Origin: Megaustenia siamemsis
Lineage: Eukaryota > Mollusca > Gastropoda > Stylommatophora > Ariophantidae
DNA length: 64,000 nucleotides
Direction: 5' to 3'
Assembly: GCA_032433765.1 (NCBI GenBank)
Contig: JAVIAB010000124.1
Span: 76,688,119-76,752,118 of the forward strand
Numbering within the stretch: position 1 is the stretch's first letter; every line of letters begins with the position of its first letter. The notes beneath the pieces were generated by a model. It saw nothing but the letters and a program-made list of their open reading frames with translations, did not search any database and was not told the origin of the DNA. The translations under genes and the position numbers were made by a program. Shown one piece after another: positions 46,101 through 51,795 of this stretch.

Positions 46101-48559
46101 TTATGTCACTCTTACTTCCCCCCCCAAAAAAAAAATCTCAGGTACCTATTTTTAGAGGCGGGTAAAATGTGAAGCCTTGTAGGTTTGAAAAAAATGTCTG
46201 CAACCGGGAAATGAGTCCAGACTCTTCAGATCAGCTGTGAGAGCAGCCACTCAGCCACCGAGGATCCTTAAAAATGTAAAATAAAGTATGCAGAGAGGGC
46301 ACACTAATTTCTCATAAATTATGCAGGACTGAAATAAAACTTGTGCTGCACTTTACAAGCTGTCAGTATCCCACTGTGATGGCATTAATTCATCTGATTA
46401 GTTGCTAATGCAAAATTTATGGTAAAACAAGAGTGGGGTGTAGAGAGGGAGAGAAAGAAGGAAGGGAAGAGGATGAGAGTAGAAGAATGGAAAGTAAAGG
46501 ATGTTGTCCTCTGGTACTGACCTGGGTGGAGTTGCTGAGACAAGACTGTCATCTTCATCTGCACTGTGGGTAGACCGGTCATTGCGGAGTGAGCTATGAA
46601 ATGGAATGAAAGCCCTTCGAAACTCTTCATGTGGATTAAAAGAATCCCTACGGTCAGTTAAATCCTGGGAGCTAGACACAGAGTTATGTATGCCTAAAGA
46701 TAAACCAGCAGAGTTTGTGAAAGATGCTGATCTAATCATTCTCCTCCTAATGCTGGAACTTGCTGATGGCTTTTGTCGCATGGTGACTCCTGAAACACCA
46801 CCATCTTTTCCCTTGCCTGCTTTAGCATCTGCCACTGACTTCCTGGCATCGTATTCCTTCCTTCGCTTCCAGGCCATCTTCTCTGCTGATTTTGGAGAGT
46901 TTGACCTGCTGCCAGGCTGGGACTGGCTTCGGCTGGAGACATTGCTGACACCAGTAATTACAAGACCAGCTTTGTTGGTGGGTGTCAACCTCTGCTGAAT
47001 CTTGGCTGTTGGCTCTTTCTTGCTATTTATACTAGCCATTGCAGGATGTGATGTAGCCAATGAGGTGGAATGACGAAGTTTTTGACCCTGACTGTGTTTA
47101 TCACCACCACTATCAGTTCGACTTACAGCTAACTTTCCTGTTTTTCGTGCTTTCTCTTCATTTATGTTACTCTGACTTTTTTTGACAATCTGAGCACCAA
47201 GACTTGTTACACCACTGCGACTTGTGGTTGCTAAAGATGTATTTCTGGTTGTACTGTGAAGACTTTGAGATCTACCATATGAGCTGCTGACATTAGACCT
47301 AGATGAAGCTGAAGACTTGACAGATTTGGGAGTGGCTGGTTCTTCAAAGCTGTCTACTCGAGCTCGTCTGAGGTCAAATGTCTTGTTGGTTCTGGTCATG
47401 GTTATCGCGCCCTTACCTTTGGATGATGATCTAGAATGGTGACCTTCACCTCCTGCTTCTGAACTTACATCAGAAATAATGCTATCATTATCCATACTGT
47501 CCCTCCTACTGATGACATCGGATACAATGGACTTTCTTGATCCACTGTTTGAGGGAGTGCCTTTTGGAGAAGCCATACCCCTAGAGGGCAATGTTTGAGA
47601 ATATGATGGCACCAATGGTTTCTTCACTGGAACAGATGAATTTGCAATGCTAGGCTTTATGATAAGTCATTTTTTTGCCTATGTGCCAAGGCCTCTCGTG
47701 GACTTTTATACTGTCTAGATTTAACATAATTCTCACCACCATTTACTAAAGCAACTGTGCTTGATGCATCAGTGTCAGAGTCTTGGCTGTAAGAATCTTT
47801 CCTACACTGGCCGGATTTGTGTGATATCCGAGCCTGTATAGCAGCCATAGCAGTCTCAGTGTCTTGTAGTAGTATCTCTGTATCCACACTACCACGAGAA
47901 CGTGCTGAGGTACTTGGGCTTGCTGGATGCCCATTGCTTGTAGTCTTGGAACGAGATTGACTAGAATTTGGCCTGGGTTTGCCATTACTTTCTGCACTGC
48001 TTCTGCCACAGGCTGTATGGTTTGACACCCTCCCTGCAAGGGCATCACTCCCAGTACTGAAATCTGCATTGTGTGAGCTATGTTCACTGCTGACTGGACT
48101 TTTGTCTGAGGGAATGGATGGAAGCTTTCTGCCTGTGCCTGGCCGCTTTCTGCTTATGCCCTGTGGTGGCTTCTTCGAAAGAGAAGCTTCACCTGAAGAG
48201 TTGAAAGAAAAGACTATTTATTCATTGTTATCATCATTCATTGAGAACTCTACCTGCATGTAAATAATAGTTTCTCAGAAGTGCCACATATAAAACTATA
48301 TAGTGAATCATAACATTCATGGTTGAAACCATTTGAAAAATATATTCCTGTAATTTTTCGTTGTTGTTGGTAACATGAAATACTACAATACATAAAATGT
48401 AATAGAGATGACAGTTACAAATCAAAATATATTCCTCTGAGACGACATCATACCATCCTCCACTAATGATCTGTTTGTATCTGCTGATCTATGATTGGCC
48501 AAAGCTGTCAACTGACTCATCCACATCTGAACACCCTCATTTGTAGCCATGTCACTGTT
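15330..48559 (-). CDS. CEP170: CEP170-family centrosomal protein, C-terminal half (7 exons, partial gene)
   Basis: Gene-level entry; exons are listed separately. CEP170 proteins sit at centriole subdistal appendages and on microtubules. Their C-terminal half carries the microtubule- and centrosome-binding regions (family knowledge). Seven minus-strand exons were found by splice sites and reading frame: 48454-48559, 47737-48192, 46522-47626, 40244-40451, 27876-27964, 21454-21602 and 15330-15526. Phases 0/1, 1/1, 1/2, 2/0, 0/2, 2/1 and 1/stop join without a break, giving 2310 nt, 769 residues plus stop. Family-like segments, compared with vertebrate CEP170 from memory, are: WMSQLTALANH; VDTEILLQDTETAMA followed by DTDASSTVALVNGG; TFDLRRARVDS; SLRRRTLNLE; DSLIVASIYQLSLKLKTATD; LKNLRKLERHVK joined to MMNAVIFPD. 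The middle is Ser/Lys-rich and basic, as expected. The FHA-domain N-terminus is not in view, and a coiled-coil exon expected between 46522 and 40451 was not found. The exon 2/3 junction is the least certain point. Confidence 0.85.
15787..15985 (+). mobile_element. LINE family C, 3' fragment
   Basis: Plus-strand match to the last 200 bp of the LINE C copy ending at 45690: gatcacaacacaac..., gaatggtttgaagaatatta, tatctccccttgacgctgaa. It lies in an intron of the CEP170-like gene in the opposite orientation. Confidence 0.75.
15991..16744. other. Intron sequence; A30 tract at 16095-16124
   Basis: AT-rich intronic sequence. The 30-base poly(A) run is likely the end of an old retroposed element, but the sequence before it was not recognised. 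Confidence 0.4.
17060..17200 (-). other. Insert with hammerhead-ribozyme-like motif
   Basis: About 140 bp that is not part of the surrounding LINE separates its RNase H linker from its terminal Cys/His motif. On the minus strand 17121-17157 reads ...TATT-CTGAAGA-A-GGCC-ACA-GGCC-GAAAC-GTC-AGTAT. This has a CUGANGA box, a 4-bp stem II, GAAA, and a GUC cleavage triplet. UUAUG/AGUAU flanks could pair as stem I. One extra A sits before stem II. Similar minimal hammerheads are known in Penelope-like elements. No Penelope protein is seen here. Confidence 0.5.
17402..18160 (-). pseudogene. RNase H domain ORF of the I-like LINE
   Basis: A 252-codon open frame. Its N-terminal half is the linker after RT (QAEQF, MPRYPMKDRLQNLALGRLKR), and its C-terminal half is RNase H with D at YTDGSA, E at NYDTEIQAI, D at FLTDARSV and D at GNEEAD. 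It ends at a TAG that interrupts continuing homology (LAKECSTGTQ). Catalytic residues look intact, but the element as a whole is dead. Confidence 0.85.
18270..18534 (-). mobile_element. tRNA-derived SINE S1, copy b
   Basis: Minus-strand S1 with A box (TAGCTCAGTGGTTAGTG), a B-box-like segment and a poly(A) tail at the low-coordinate end. It is flanked by the 16-bp duplication taaatgtgggcgtata (18254-18269, 18535-18550). It splits the RT/RNase H region of the LINE. Confidence 0.92.
18520..19125 (-). pseudogene. RT fragment of the I-like LINE
   Basis: Open frame containing RT motif QGIPQGGVLFPTLF, the catalytic box YADDLVMW, and CSTTLFTLSPKQ and LRVTFDNKLSWKQQI, the usual YLGV.D..L.W region. 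It ends at the SINE S1 insertion (QSIRPHL then SINE). The catalytic aspartates are kept. Confidence 0.85.
19446..19702 (-). mobile_element. tRNA-derived SINE S1, copy c
   Basis: Minus-strand S1, nearly complete, with B box ggttcgatccc read on the minus strand and head GGAGCCGCGATAGCTCAGTG. No clear TSD; its head abuts a second tRNA-like element (19703-19810). Confidence 0.85.
19703..19810 (-). mobile_element. Second tRNA-like SINE head (S2)
   Basis: The minus strand reads TGTCCGGTTAGCGCAATCGA, then ...CCGGGGTTCGTAATCC and GGCGAGGACA. There is an A-box-like TAGCGCAATCGATAGG, a B-box-like GGTTCGTAATCC and matching ends TGTCC/GGACA. It is unlike S1. Only one copy is seen here, so a degenerate tRNA pseudogene is the alternative. 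Confidence 0.5.
19891..20150 (+). mobile_element. tRNA-derived SINE S1, copy d
   Basis: Plus-strand S1: head ggagccgcgatagctcagtg, B box ggttcgatccc, body ending ggggtactttac and a poly(T) tail. It is flanked by the 11-bp duplication atggaaagagc (19880-19890, 20151-20161). It lies head-to-head with copy c about 190 bp away. Confidence 0.93.
20162..21453. other. Intron sequence; no other gene seen
   Basis: AT-rich intron of the CEP170-like gene, without recognised repeats beyond a short local duplication near 21270-21400. Confidence 0.5.
21454..21602 (-). CDS. CEP170: CEP170-like exon 6 (C-terminal coiled-coil-like segment)
   Basis: 149-nt exon that I found by reading the minus strand. The acceptor is CTGTTTGCAG|GGATC at 21602 and the donor GAAGA|GTATGA at 21454. 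It encodes (R)DQNRVSHTPSPIDDF, then STKSEIPAWKTANQEL and AGTLKNLRKLERHVK. The last part corresponds to the ILQELKRVEKQLQAI helix of CEP170, and heptad-like Leu spacing is visible. It finishes the Arg codon begun by exon 5 and leaves one base (A), which makes ATG with exon 7. Confidence 0.8.
22470..22725 (-). mobile_element. tRNA-derived SINE S1, copy e
   Basis: Minus-strand S1 with short tail (gagtaaagtaaagtacc at the low end). It is flanked by the 13-bp duplication attcaaacattga (22457-22469, 22726-22738). Confidence 0.92.
23206..24862. repeat. 62-bp minisatellite, left part, about 27 copies
   Basis: Unit cttttagtcacatatattgt, agcttgttgtcaaccacaac, atatctacctccaattaata, ta. Variation is at a few fixed positions (gcttgttg/gcttgctg, caacc/cagcc/caaca, ctcc/ctac). 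The array resumes at 26222. Confidence 0.95.
24863..26221 (-). mobile_element. LINE family E, internally deleted, in a minisatellite
   Basis: Minus strand, 5' to 3': a GC-richer head of about 300 bp (26221-25900) with no long frame, followed directly by RT from FADDAALVTHSEA (25850). Then come KFTYLGSTV and an intact 200-codon frame: LYGSETWTTYSNQEKRLNVF, RLRWLGHVQRMEEKRIPRQI, and a C-terminal C-x2-C-x13-H-x3-C zinc-finger-like motif (CSLCDRVC...HERSC). The endonuclease and N-terminal RT are absent although a 5'-like head is kept. The flanks share agcca(c/aac)aacatat, a likely target duplication within the array. Confidence 0.75.
24903..25505 (-). pseudogene. C-terminal ORF of LINE E
   Basis: 200 codons open. 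It contains YGSETWT, NVFHMRCLRKIMHIKWQDKI, RRLRWLGHVQRMEE, GKRQIGRPKLRYRDICK and a final Cys/His motif CSLCDRVCLSNIGRISHERS. This is the region after RT in many animal LINEs. No catalytic domain is within the frame. Confidence 0.8.
26222..26442. repeat. 62-bp minisatellite, right part
   Basis: About 3.5 further units of the array at 23206-24862, on the other side of LINE E. Confidence 0.93.
26524..27234. repeat. 25-bp minisatellite, about 28 copies
   Basis: Unit aacaaatgaattaatgtgaa caaag, with gagttaatg and gggaac variants in runs. The last part is looser. One unit remnant follows the LINE at 27750-27780. Confidence 0.93.
27235..27749 (-). mobile_element. LINE family C, 3' fragment in the 25-bp minisatellite
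   Basis: Minus-strand copy of the C-terminal region also found at 43470-43711 and 45445-45690. The minus strand encodes ...DKIRNDELRKKLGIAP-like and CHITRQKDQN-like segments with stops. The (GAA)n tail is seen as cttcttcttc at 27235. acaaatga occurs on both sides (27227-27234, 27750-27757) but is also part of the array unit. Confidence 0.8.
27876..27964 (-). CDS. CEP170: CEP170-like exon 5 (C-terminal helical segment)
   Basis: 89-nt exon with acceptor TTATCTCACAG|ACT at 27964 and donor CTGAG|GTAAAC at 27876. It encodes TSYDSLIVASIYQLSLKLKT and continues ATDKTLSKL, predicted helical. This matches the position and pattern of the [20 protein letters not shown] helix of CEP170. The exon starts in phase 0, directly compatible with exon 4 across a 12 kb intron, and ends in phase 2. 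It lies between the LINE C fragment and the 44-bp minisatellite. Confidence 0.8.
28397..28597. repeat. About 44-bp minisatellite, first block
   Basis: Unit ttactgatttaaactttata plus caccaacagaaatgttttgt tatg; some units are 39 bp. The array is interrupted by a MITE (28606-28979) and a LINE (29548-31330). Confidence 0.93.
28606..28979. mobile_element. Palindromic MITE with about 106-bp terminal inverted repeats
   Basis: 374 bp. The left end, ggtaatttcctagtttgatc..., is repeated inverted at the right end (...gatcaaactaggaaattacc) over about 106 bp with only a small difference (cagttgga versus cagtttcga). The 8-bp duplication tgttactg flanks it (28598-28605, 28980-28987); the intact array has this string once. 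An 8-bp TSD fits hAT, P or Merlin superfamilies, and the GG terminus would favour Merlin. No transposase is present. A third partial copy of acgcattcttggcgttg lies inside at about 28835. Confidence 0.9.
28980..29547. repeat. About 44/39-bp minisatellite, second block
   Basis: Continuation of the array between the MITE and LINE A. A run of 39-bp units at 29260-29420 creates an apparent open frame (CYVTDLNFIHQQK) that is only a by-product of unit length divisible by 3. Confidence 0.93.
29645..30283 (-). pseudogene. LINE A C-terminal region
   Basis: 212 codons open after RT: EIDHFIYLGSHIDREGDTS, KAAMSFRSLEKLWKSK, YACESWKTTRD, NKCLRKILGIEWNEF, RRWSYVGHVMRRDN and GKRKRGRPRETLRRTL. No RNase H follows. 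The longest intact segment of family A in the window. Confidence 0.9.
30328..30600 (-). pseudogene. LINE A RT, catalytic core
   Basis: Contains ETGVKQGCILSPLLFGIVMD and the FADD box LDFADDIVLISSQI. Both catalytic Asp of the box are present. A frameshift follows QENTMNYHQ. Confidence 0.9.
30625..31329 (-). pseudogene. LINE A RT, N-terminal part
   Basis: 234 codons open: the pre-RT region (AEHFKEILNRPLP), RT fingers with AGEDKLTAEILK and KKGIIVKIPKKGN, QAGFRKGRSCLDHIF, and the first catalytic Asp at FIDFKKAFDSI. The frame is lost after KQYGLP. Confidence 0.9.
31331..31935. repeat. About 44-bp minisatellite, third block
   Basis: Array continues after LINE A, with more gaatatttt and atgcacc variants than the first blocks. 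Confidence 0.93.
31936..32578. other. Intron sequence; nothing recognised
   Basis: AT-rich sequence in the 12 kb intron between CEP170-like exons 4 and 5. Confidence 0.5.
32592..32888 (+). mobile_element. SINE S3, copy a
   Basis: About 297 bp: accggggcctcattatgagg, then ggcatgtcgtaagaggcgac, gacaagctgtcattgtaaaa, and a 3' end ctgccctatgtgccgtcttc followed by (TAGA)n. It is flanked by the 13-bp duplication attcacttgatac (32579-32591, 32889-32901). No clear tRNA head. The 3' end is shared with LINEs of the A type. Confidence 0.88.
33000..33560. other. Unrecognised, GC-richer than neighbours
   Basis: Contains ggcagatggtgctcgtaaac and nearby ggcagaccatct, plus several CpGs. No exon support. It could be an old mobile element, but no second copy is in the window. 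Confidence 0.3.
33562..33732 (+). repeat. Dispersed repeat R, copy 1
   Basis: About 170 bp similar to 52472-52634 (plus) and, inverted, to 41164-41270: atgtcttttgacgtgtgctg, ttccactggcacgggctgtt, gcagtgataccggggccttt. Class unknown; no TSD established. Confidence 0.7.
33770..34560 (-). mobile_element. LINE family E-like fragment, split by SINE S3
   Basis: Minus-strand similarity to LINE E around 25460-25880: the segments tttcagacccataccagaaa, gtgcttagcacacatg and ctgatcagtggtagatag align in order. The FADD-box coding segment is reached at 34491-34530. No intact frame. SINE S3 (34212-34490) is inserted just before that box. Confidence 0.65.
34212..34490 (+). mobile_element. SINE S3, copy b
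   Basis: 279 bp, about 95% like copy a by eye. The 3' end ctgccctaagtgccgtcttc is followed by (TAGA)n. It is flanked by the 11-bp duplication accaatgcatt (34201-34211, 34491-34501). Confidence 0.9.
34880..35285 (-). mobile_element. LINE family C-related fragment
   Basis: The minus strand encodes KISFSGIKLKLNPKFKYLAR, then DRRISQEIETSCQKANTVNG, the FKYLG...EI..RC.KA region that follows RT. Degraded, with stops on both sides. Confidence 0.6.
35515..36385. repeat. 29-bp minisatellite with degenerate left flank
   Basis: The homogeneous core (35806-36385) has unit aaaaaagatgacaacataat tctctacct, about 20 copies. Left of it, 35515-35805, the same motif (aattctctacctaaaagaa) recurs in strongly diverged, unevenly spaced form. 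Confidence 0.9.
36386..37852. other. Intron sequence; nothing recognised
   Basis: No supported exon or repeat. The segment at 36990-37330 is GC-richer than the rest but has no family-like coding signal. Confidence 0.4.
37853..38022 (+). mobile_element. Diverged S1-like SINE fragment
   Basis: Shares the order of S1: B-box-like ggtttgatcct, ggttcacccagcc, ggtgcagggttttttctggc, then gtgttatatcc...gtgatgggcaactttttat. Highly diverged, and the A-box half is missing. Confidence 0.55.
38178..38417. repeat. 77-bp tandem repeat, 3 copies
   Basis: Copies start at 38178, 38255 and 38332 (gctgaagtccagccaacacc ...), then a short partial at 38409. Almost identical, so a young triplication. Confidence 0.95.
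38735..38945 (-). mobile_element. LINE family A-like 3' fragment
   Basis: The minus-strand C-terminal region (complement of cagctgatgcctgctaatgt, ctctcaatgttctttctagt) is related to family A. Its 3' end on the minus strand is ttctgccctatgtgccgtct, the same as the SINE S3 tail. Confidence 0.65.
38946..40243. other. Intron sequence; nothing recognised
   Basis: AT-rich, between the LINE fragment and exon 4. No supported feature. Confidence 0.5.
40244..40451 (-). CDS. CEP170: CEP170-like exon 4
   Basis: 208-nt exon with acceptor TTACTAG|GAG at 40451 and donor TATCAG|GTTTGG at 40244. It encodes SLVSLLTNPSAFTPPPHR, then PEMTPPSRAYLSLRRRTLNLE and a Gly/Ser/Gln-rich tail ending SSYQ. SLRRRTLNLE corresponds to the TITRRRTWS motif just upstream of the C-terminal helical region of CEP170. 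It takes one base to complete the Arg codon begun by exon 3 and ends in phase 0. An alternative acceptor three bases further in (GGAG|T) keeps the same frame. Confidence 0.75.
40452..42363. other. Intron sequence; repeat R copy at 41164-41270; short ACACAC microsatellite near 41430
   Basis: An inverted copy of repeat R (ggttatggaagccctggtat, gctcaaccgcccgtgccagt) is the only dispersed element recognised. The short acacacattgt repeats at 41428-41470 are a microsatellite. No missing CEP170 exon could be identified here. Confidence 0.55.
41164..41270 (-). repeat. Dispersed repeat R, copy 3 (inverted)
   Basis: Inverse complement of the 3' two thirds of the copies at 33562 and 52472. Confidence 0.7.
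43712..45433 (+). mobile_element. LINE family B copy nested in LINE C
   Basis: 5'-truncated plus-strand copy: FDKVKYVEIINMLEKFNIDG, VRQGCVLSPDLFSLYSE, LRYADDTVLIAETE, MVISKKQSSPS...CSIKINR (split by LINE A), YLGTIITSDGRCTTEIKSS, YGSESWTVDKQMKRQLEATE; 3' end aaccggtatggcac then (ATG)n. It is flanked by the 11-bp duplication atagaatatat (43701-43711, 45434-45444). Confidence 0.92.
44137..44791 (-). mobile_element. LINE family A copy nested in LINE B, with foreign 5' segment
   Basis: Minus-strand A copy (44137-44650) with (TAGA)n tail and YACESWKTTRDLETKLNAFK ... GKRKRGRPRETLRRTLLRVA. It is flanked by the 12-bp duplication catcaccatcat (44125-44136, 44792-44803). The segment 44651-44791 does not continue LINE A. 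Part of it (aacaagccgctattgtaaaa) resembles SINE S3 in the opposite orientation. Confidence 0.88.
45966..46268 (-). mobile_element. Diverged S1-like SINE
   Basis: The order of S1 motifs is kept in minus orientation (ggaatatggtgttagtgact, tatttttgggtgatgtgtca, aaatctcaggtacctatttt, gagcagccactcagccaccg), but identity is low. An older subfamily with a different tRNA-like head. Confidence 0.6.
46522..47626 (-). CDS. CEP170: CEP170-like exon 3 (large Ser/Arg/Lys-rich exon)
   Basis: A 1.1 kb exon of about 368 codons, very rich in Ser, Arg and Lys. The donor is CCCAG|GTCAGT at 46522. The chosen acceptor is GTTCCAG|TG at 47626; the open frame itself extends to about 47660, ending at an upstream TGA. 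The opening block (SIVSDVISRRDSMDND, then TMTRTNKTFDLRRARVDS) corresponds to the SAISDI...RPTR...LLRRARLG block of CEP170. Further on come many SRS/SSS runs, KMAWKRRKEYDARK, and IRRRMIRSASF. The basic low-complexity composition is typical of the microtubule-binding part of the family. The exon 4 codon AGG (Arg) is split across the donor. Confidence 0.85.
47737..48192 (-). CDS. CEP170: CEP170-like exon 2 (acidic 'DTE' motif region)
   Basis: The acceptor CTCTTCAG|GT lies at 48193, and the exon begins with two bases that finish a Gly codon. It encodes a Ser/Pro/Lys-rich stretch (SKKPPQGISRKRPGTGRKLP...), then VDTEILLQDTETAMAAIQAR and DSDTDASSTVALVNGG. These align with the conserved DTE...VMA...AKL block and its acidic follow-on in CEP170. 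I place the donor at GGTG|GTGAGA (47737) because its phase fits exon 3. The frame in fact stays open to a TAA at 47657 (adding ...SPREALAHRQKND). The true 3' boundary is therefore uncertain. Confidence 0.75.
48454..48559 (-). CDS. CEP170: CEP170-like exon 1 of those visible
   Basis: 106-nt exon. The acceptor is a pyrimidine-rich tract ending TTTCAG just above 48559, and the donor is GATG|GTATGA below 48454. It encodes NSDMATNEGVQMWMSQ and continues LTALANHRS to VEDG. The W-S-Q-x-x-x-L-A-x-H pattern matches a short conserved tryptophan motif in the middle of vertebrate CEP170. It enters in phase 0, so at least one upstream exon exists that I could not locate. It exits in phase 1 and joins exon 2 to complete a Gly codon. 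Confidence 0.75.
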
Positions 48560-48695
48560 CTGAAACAAGGCAAAAGTACAACTGTCATGAATAGGTTTCT
48601 CTAGTGCTTGCATCTTACAACTATTATTTGTGATGGCATAGTGGTTCATCAAATACAACGATATTATTATAAATAATATCATATATGAGCATAAA

Positions 48696-49117
48696 TGAGA
48701 GTGAACTAACACATGAGAGTGAACTAACACATGAGAGTGAACTAATACATGAGAGTGAACTAACAGATGAGAGTGAACTAACACATGAGAGTGAACTAAT
48801 ATGTGAGAGTGAACTGATACATGAGAGTGAACTAATACGTGAGAGTGAACTAACACATGAGAGTGAACTAATACATGAGAGTGAACTAATACGTGAGAGT
48901 GAACTAATACATGAGAGTGAACTAATACATGAGAGTGAACTAACACATGAGAGTGAACTAATATGTGAGAGTGAACTAACACATGAGAGTGAACTAACAC
49001 ATGAGAGTGAACTAACACATGAGAGTGAATTAACACATGAGAGTGAACTAACACATGAGAGTGAACTAACACATGAGAGTGAACTAATACATGAGAGTGA
49101 ACTAATACATGAGAGCA
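48696..49117. repeat. 18-bp minisatellite, about 23 copies
   Basis: Unit catgagagtgaactaaca/ata. Because 18 is divisible by 3, long open frames arise on both strands (HESELT; VHSHVL; SCVSSL). These are artefacts of unit length. It lies in the intron just upstream of exon 48454-48559. Confidence 0.95.
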
Positions 49118-49408
49118 CAGTTAATTGTGTACATATGGAGGTATATCTGATAGCTTTGGAGAGCTATATCATGTGTATCATCTAGAGCAGCAAATTTGTC
49201 AAACATCTCAACAACAATAAGATGTACTAGTAGCTTATAGAGGGAGACAAGACTCAAGTTTGCTTCCCTCACTACCTAACATCATGCAGCATGAATTCAC
49301 TGACTGAAGCATTGGTAGCACAAGTCAGGTAGGCTAATAGCCTATAGTGAATACAAGAGTTCATTCTTTGCAATGGTGTTGACAAATAATACAGGCATAG
49401 AAATTGAT

Positions 49409-49669
49409 AGTCCCTATATGCATGATGTCACAATGAACGAGAGAGAGTCCCTATATGCATGATGTCACAATGGACGAGAGAGAGTCCCTATATGCATGAT
49501 GTCACAATGAACGAGAGAGAGTCCCTATATGCATGATGTCACAATGAACGAGAGAGAGTCCCTATATGCATGATGTCACAATGGACGAGAGAGAGTCCCT
49601 ATATGCATGATGTCACAATGAACGAGAGAGAGTCCTTATATGCATGATGTCACAATGAACGAGAGAGTG
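49409..49669. repeat. 37-bp minisatellite, 7 copies
   Basis: Unit tccctatatgcatgatgtca caatgaacgagagagag, nearly identical copies, ending in a short GA run. Confidence 0.95.
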
Positions 49670-51360
49670 AAAGAGAGAGAGAGAGAGATTGTTCAGAAGA
49701 AAAATCGAAGAAAAACAAAGGGCAGTACAAATTAATGAAGATGACGCAAAAAAATTGATGACAGCGAAGACAAAAAAATACAGTAAAAATGCAGACATCT
49801 ACTAAAATGCAGACATCTACTAAAAACTAAAACTGCAGACATTTGTACTTGACCGAAGTAATGCAACAATTGTTATGGTGACAACAAATAATAAAGAATA
49901 TAATTATCTCTCCATGGGCCGCAATCACACAAGGAGATGGGGCGACACAATGGGGTAGTGACAATGAAACACGGCATGCGCACTTGATGTTGGTAAACAC
50001 AAAAAATAAGTGGAGACAACAAATGCTCCGTTATGGTTGGCTGCACACAAGTACAGTACCAACCTGCTACTGTTAAGATGATCACTACAGACATTCCCGA
50101 GGGAAGGACACAGCGAAATGATCTCCGGAGGTATAACAAACGTCCATGGTTACATGCATGCCTTTAACAAATTCACAAGCAGGTCTAGAAGAGGATACTG
50201 TCTTGCTAGTAGAAATGTAACATTACCCGGACCAGGAACACGTGAGCCTCGGAGCGATACATTATATCCGGCCAGCATCCATGTAGTAGCGATATTGGTG
50301 TCGGCGCGAAATATGGCGTCCCCCAGCCTGGCAGCACTCTCACCCAGACCCTACTTGCTATTCACTATCTACTTGCTATCTAACCCGTCTACAGGCTCAG
50401 GGGAAATACTCTACCCACGTTTCTTCTTTTATGACAGAGAGAGGGAACACTGAAAGAGGTTAAAAACACAGTTTAAACTGGGGAAAGAGAGGAAAAAAAG
50501 CTTTTCAGAGAATGTATCACCTGGAGTGAGAAAAGACAGGATGGAAAAGGTAAGGAGAAAACATGGGGTGGGCTGGTAGTGGAAACAGATGCACATTCCT
50601 GGCGGTTCTCCAAAGCGTGAGTTCAGGGCAGGCATCGGCTGACGGGCAGGCGCGGAGATCAAACCCAGACACACCTCCGGCCCGCGCAACTGTGGACTGC
50701 TCAACCTCAAAGACAAATGTATTTTCAGAATTATCTTTCCGCATTTCTGTTGCTGTCTTTTATCTCTTGCCCGCCCTATTTGTGCCCACTCTCCTGCACA
50801 TTTTCAGAAAATACCGAACCGGACTGGAGCAAAACGAAACGGCTTCGACTTTTCTCTCCTCCGTGACTTTCTTTCTAAAAAAAGAGATGGGAGGATAGAA
50901 AGTATGAGAACGAGAAAGTGTGACACATACTAGACATACAGGGAGGCCGGGGGGGGGGAGAAGATGGAGTGAACAGACTTGGAGGATAGAAGGGAGTGTT
51001 ATTATAGTTATAAGACAGAGGGAGGTAAGTATAAAGACGGGATGATAGACGTACTGAACTAGACAGAATAAAACAATAACTTGAGTATGTAGGTCTGTCA
51101 ATGGTTACAACTGGATGCACAGACTCTCTCCTTACATGTCAGTCTTGTTTATAAAGAGCATATTAGCAGACGCTGACGGACGCTCGTCTTGATCGCTTTA
51201 GCAGCTTCAAGGTCATTGCTCTATTTTTATCATTTCACTGTTGATACTCCCTCTCTCTCTATGTACACACATGTACACACAGTCTGTTTTTATACACACA
51301 AATATATCGCAATTCTCCCTTCCCATATAACGATTCTATTTTTGGCAATCCAACTTTCAG
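49670..51360. other. CpG-richer region, no assigned exon
   Basis: Base composition rises here, with more CpG (for example 50225-50345 and 50600-50700). It could be a promoter or 5' exon region for an alternative CEP170 transcript or another gene. No convincing coding exon was found. Open frames at 50118-50453 and 50517-50744 lack family-like content. Confidence 0.3.
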
Positions 51361-51795
51361 ATCATCATCATCGAGTGCCGTTTCCTCATAGAAGGTTGGC
51401 TACAATGGAGCGTCATTCCACTCTGTCTCTTGCTTTGATGGTGCAGATTGTCATAGTTGACTTGTCCCTCTTTTGATGTTACTCGTCCATGTTAGTCTTG
51501 GTCTGCCTCTGCCTCTTTTACCTTGTATTTTCTCTTCCAATATTACTTTTATTAGACTGTTGTATCTTTTAACATTGGACTTCCGTTTCCATGATGGCGG
51601 AATTAAGTCATGTTCTCTCGATCGCTGCAGAAATTGCTTTGGGATCTGATTAATTTCGGCTTTCCATTGCAATTTTCTGCATTCAAGTCGAAATGATGTT
51701 CTACCTAACACATCTGCGCCGATGAATTGGCGTTGCACGCACGGCAATATATTACGTTTAGACAAATCAAGTGTTGTGAATGCGACCTTCACTGT
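51361..51795 (-). mobile_element. LINE 3' fragment with (GAT)n tail
   Basis: The minus strand encodes ...SWKRKSNVKRYNSLIKVILE and GKRGRGRPRLTWTSNIKRG, the terminal basic region of a LINE. It ends with a (GAT)n tail seen as atcatcatcatc at 51361. 5'-truncated. Confidence 0.65.

Noticed and set aside
48422..49185. Long frames HESELT, VHSHVL and SCVSSL on both strands
   Set aside because: The 18-bp unit is a multiple of 3, so all frames without a stop in the unit stay open; this is a minisatellite in an intron.
50517..50744. CpG-rich minus frame (FEVEQSTVARAGGVSGFDL) as a first exon
   Set aside because: No supporting splice signal in phase with the next exon and no family resemblance; overlapping frames look as good.
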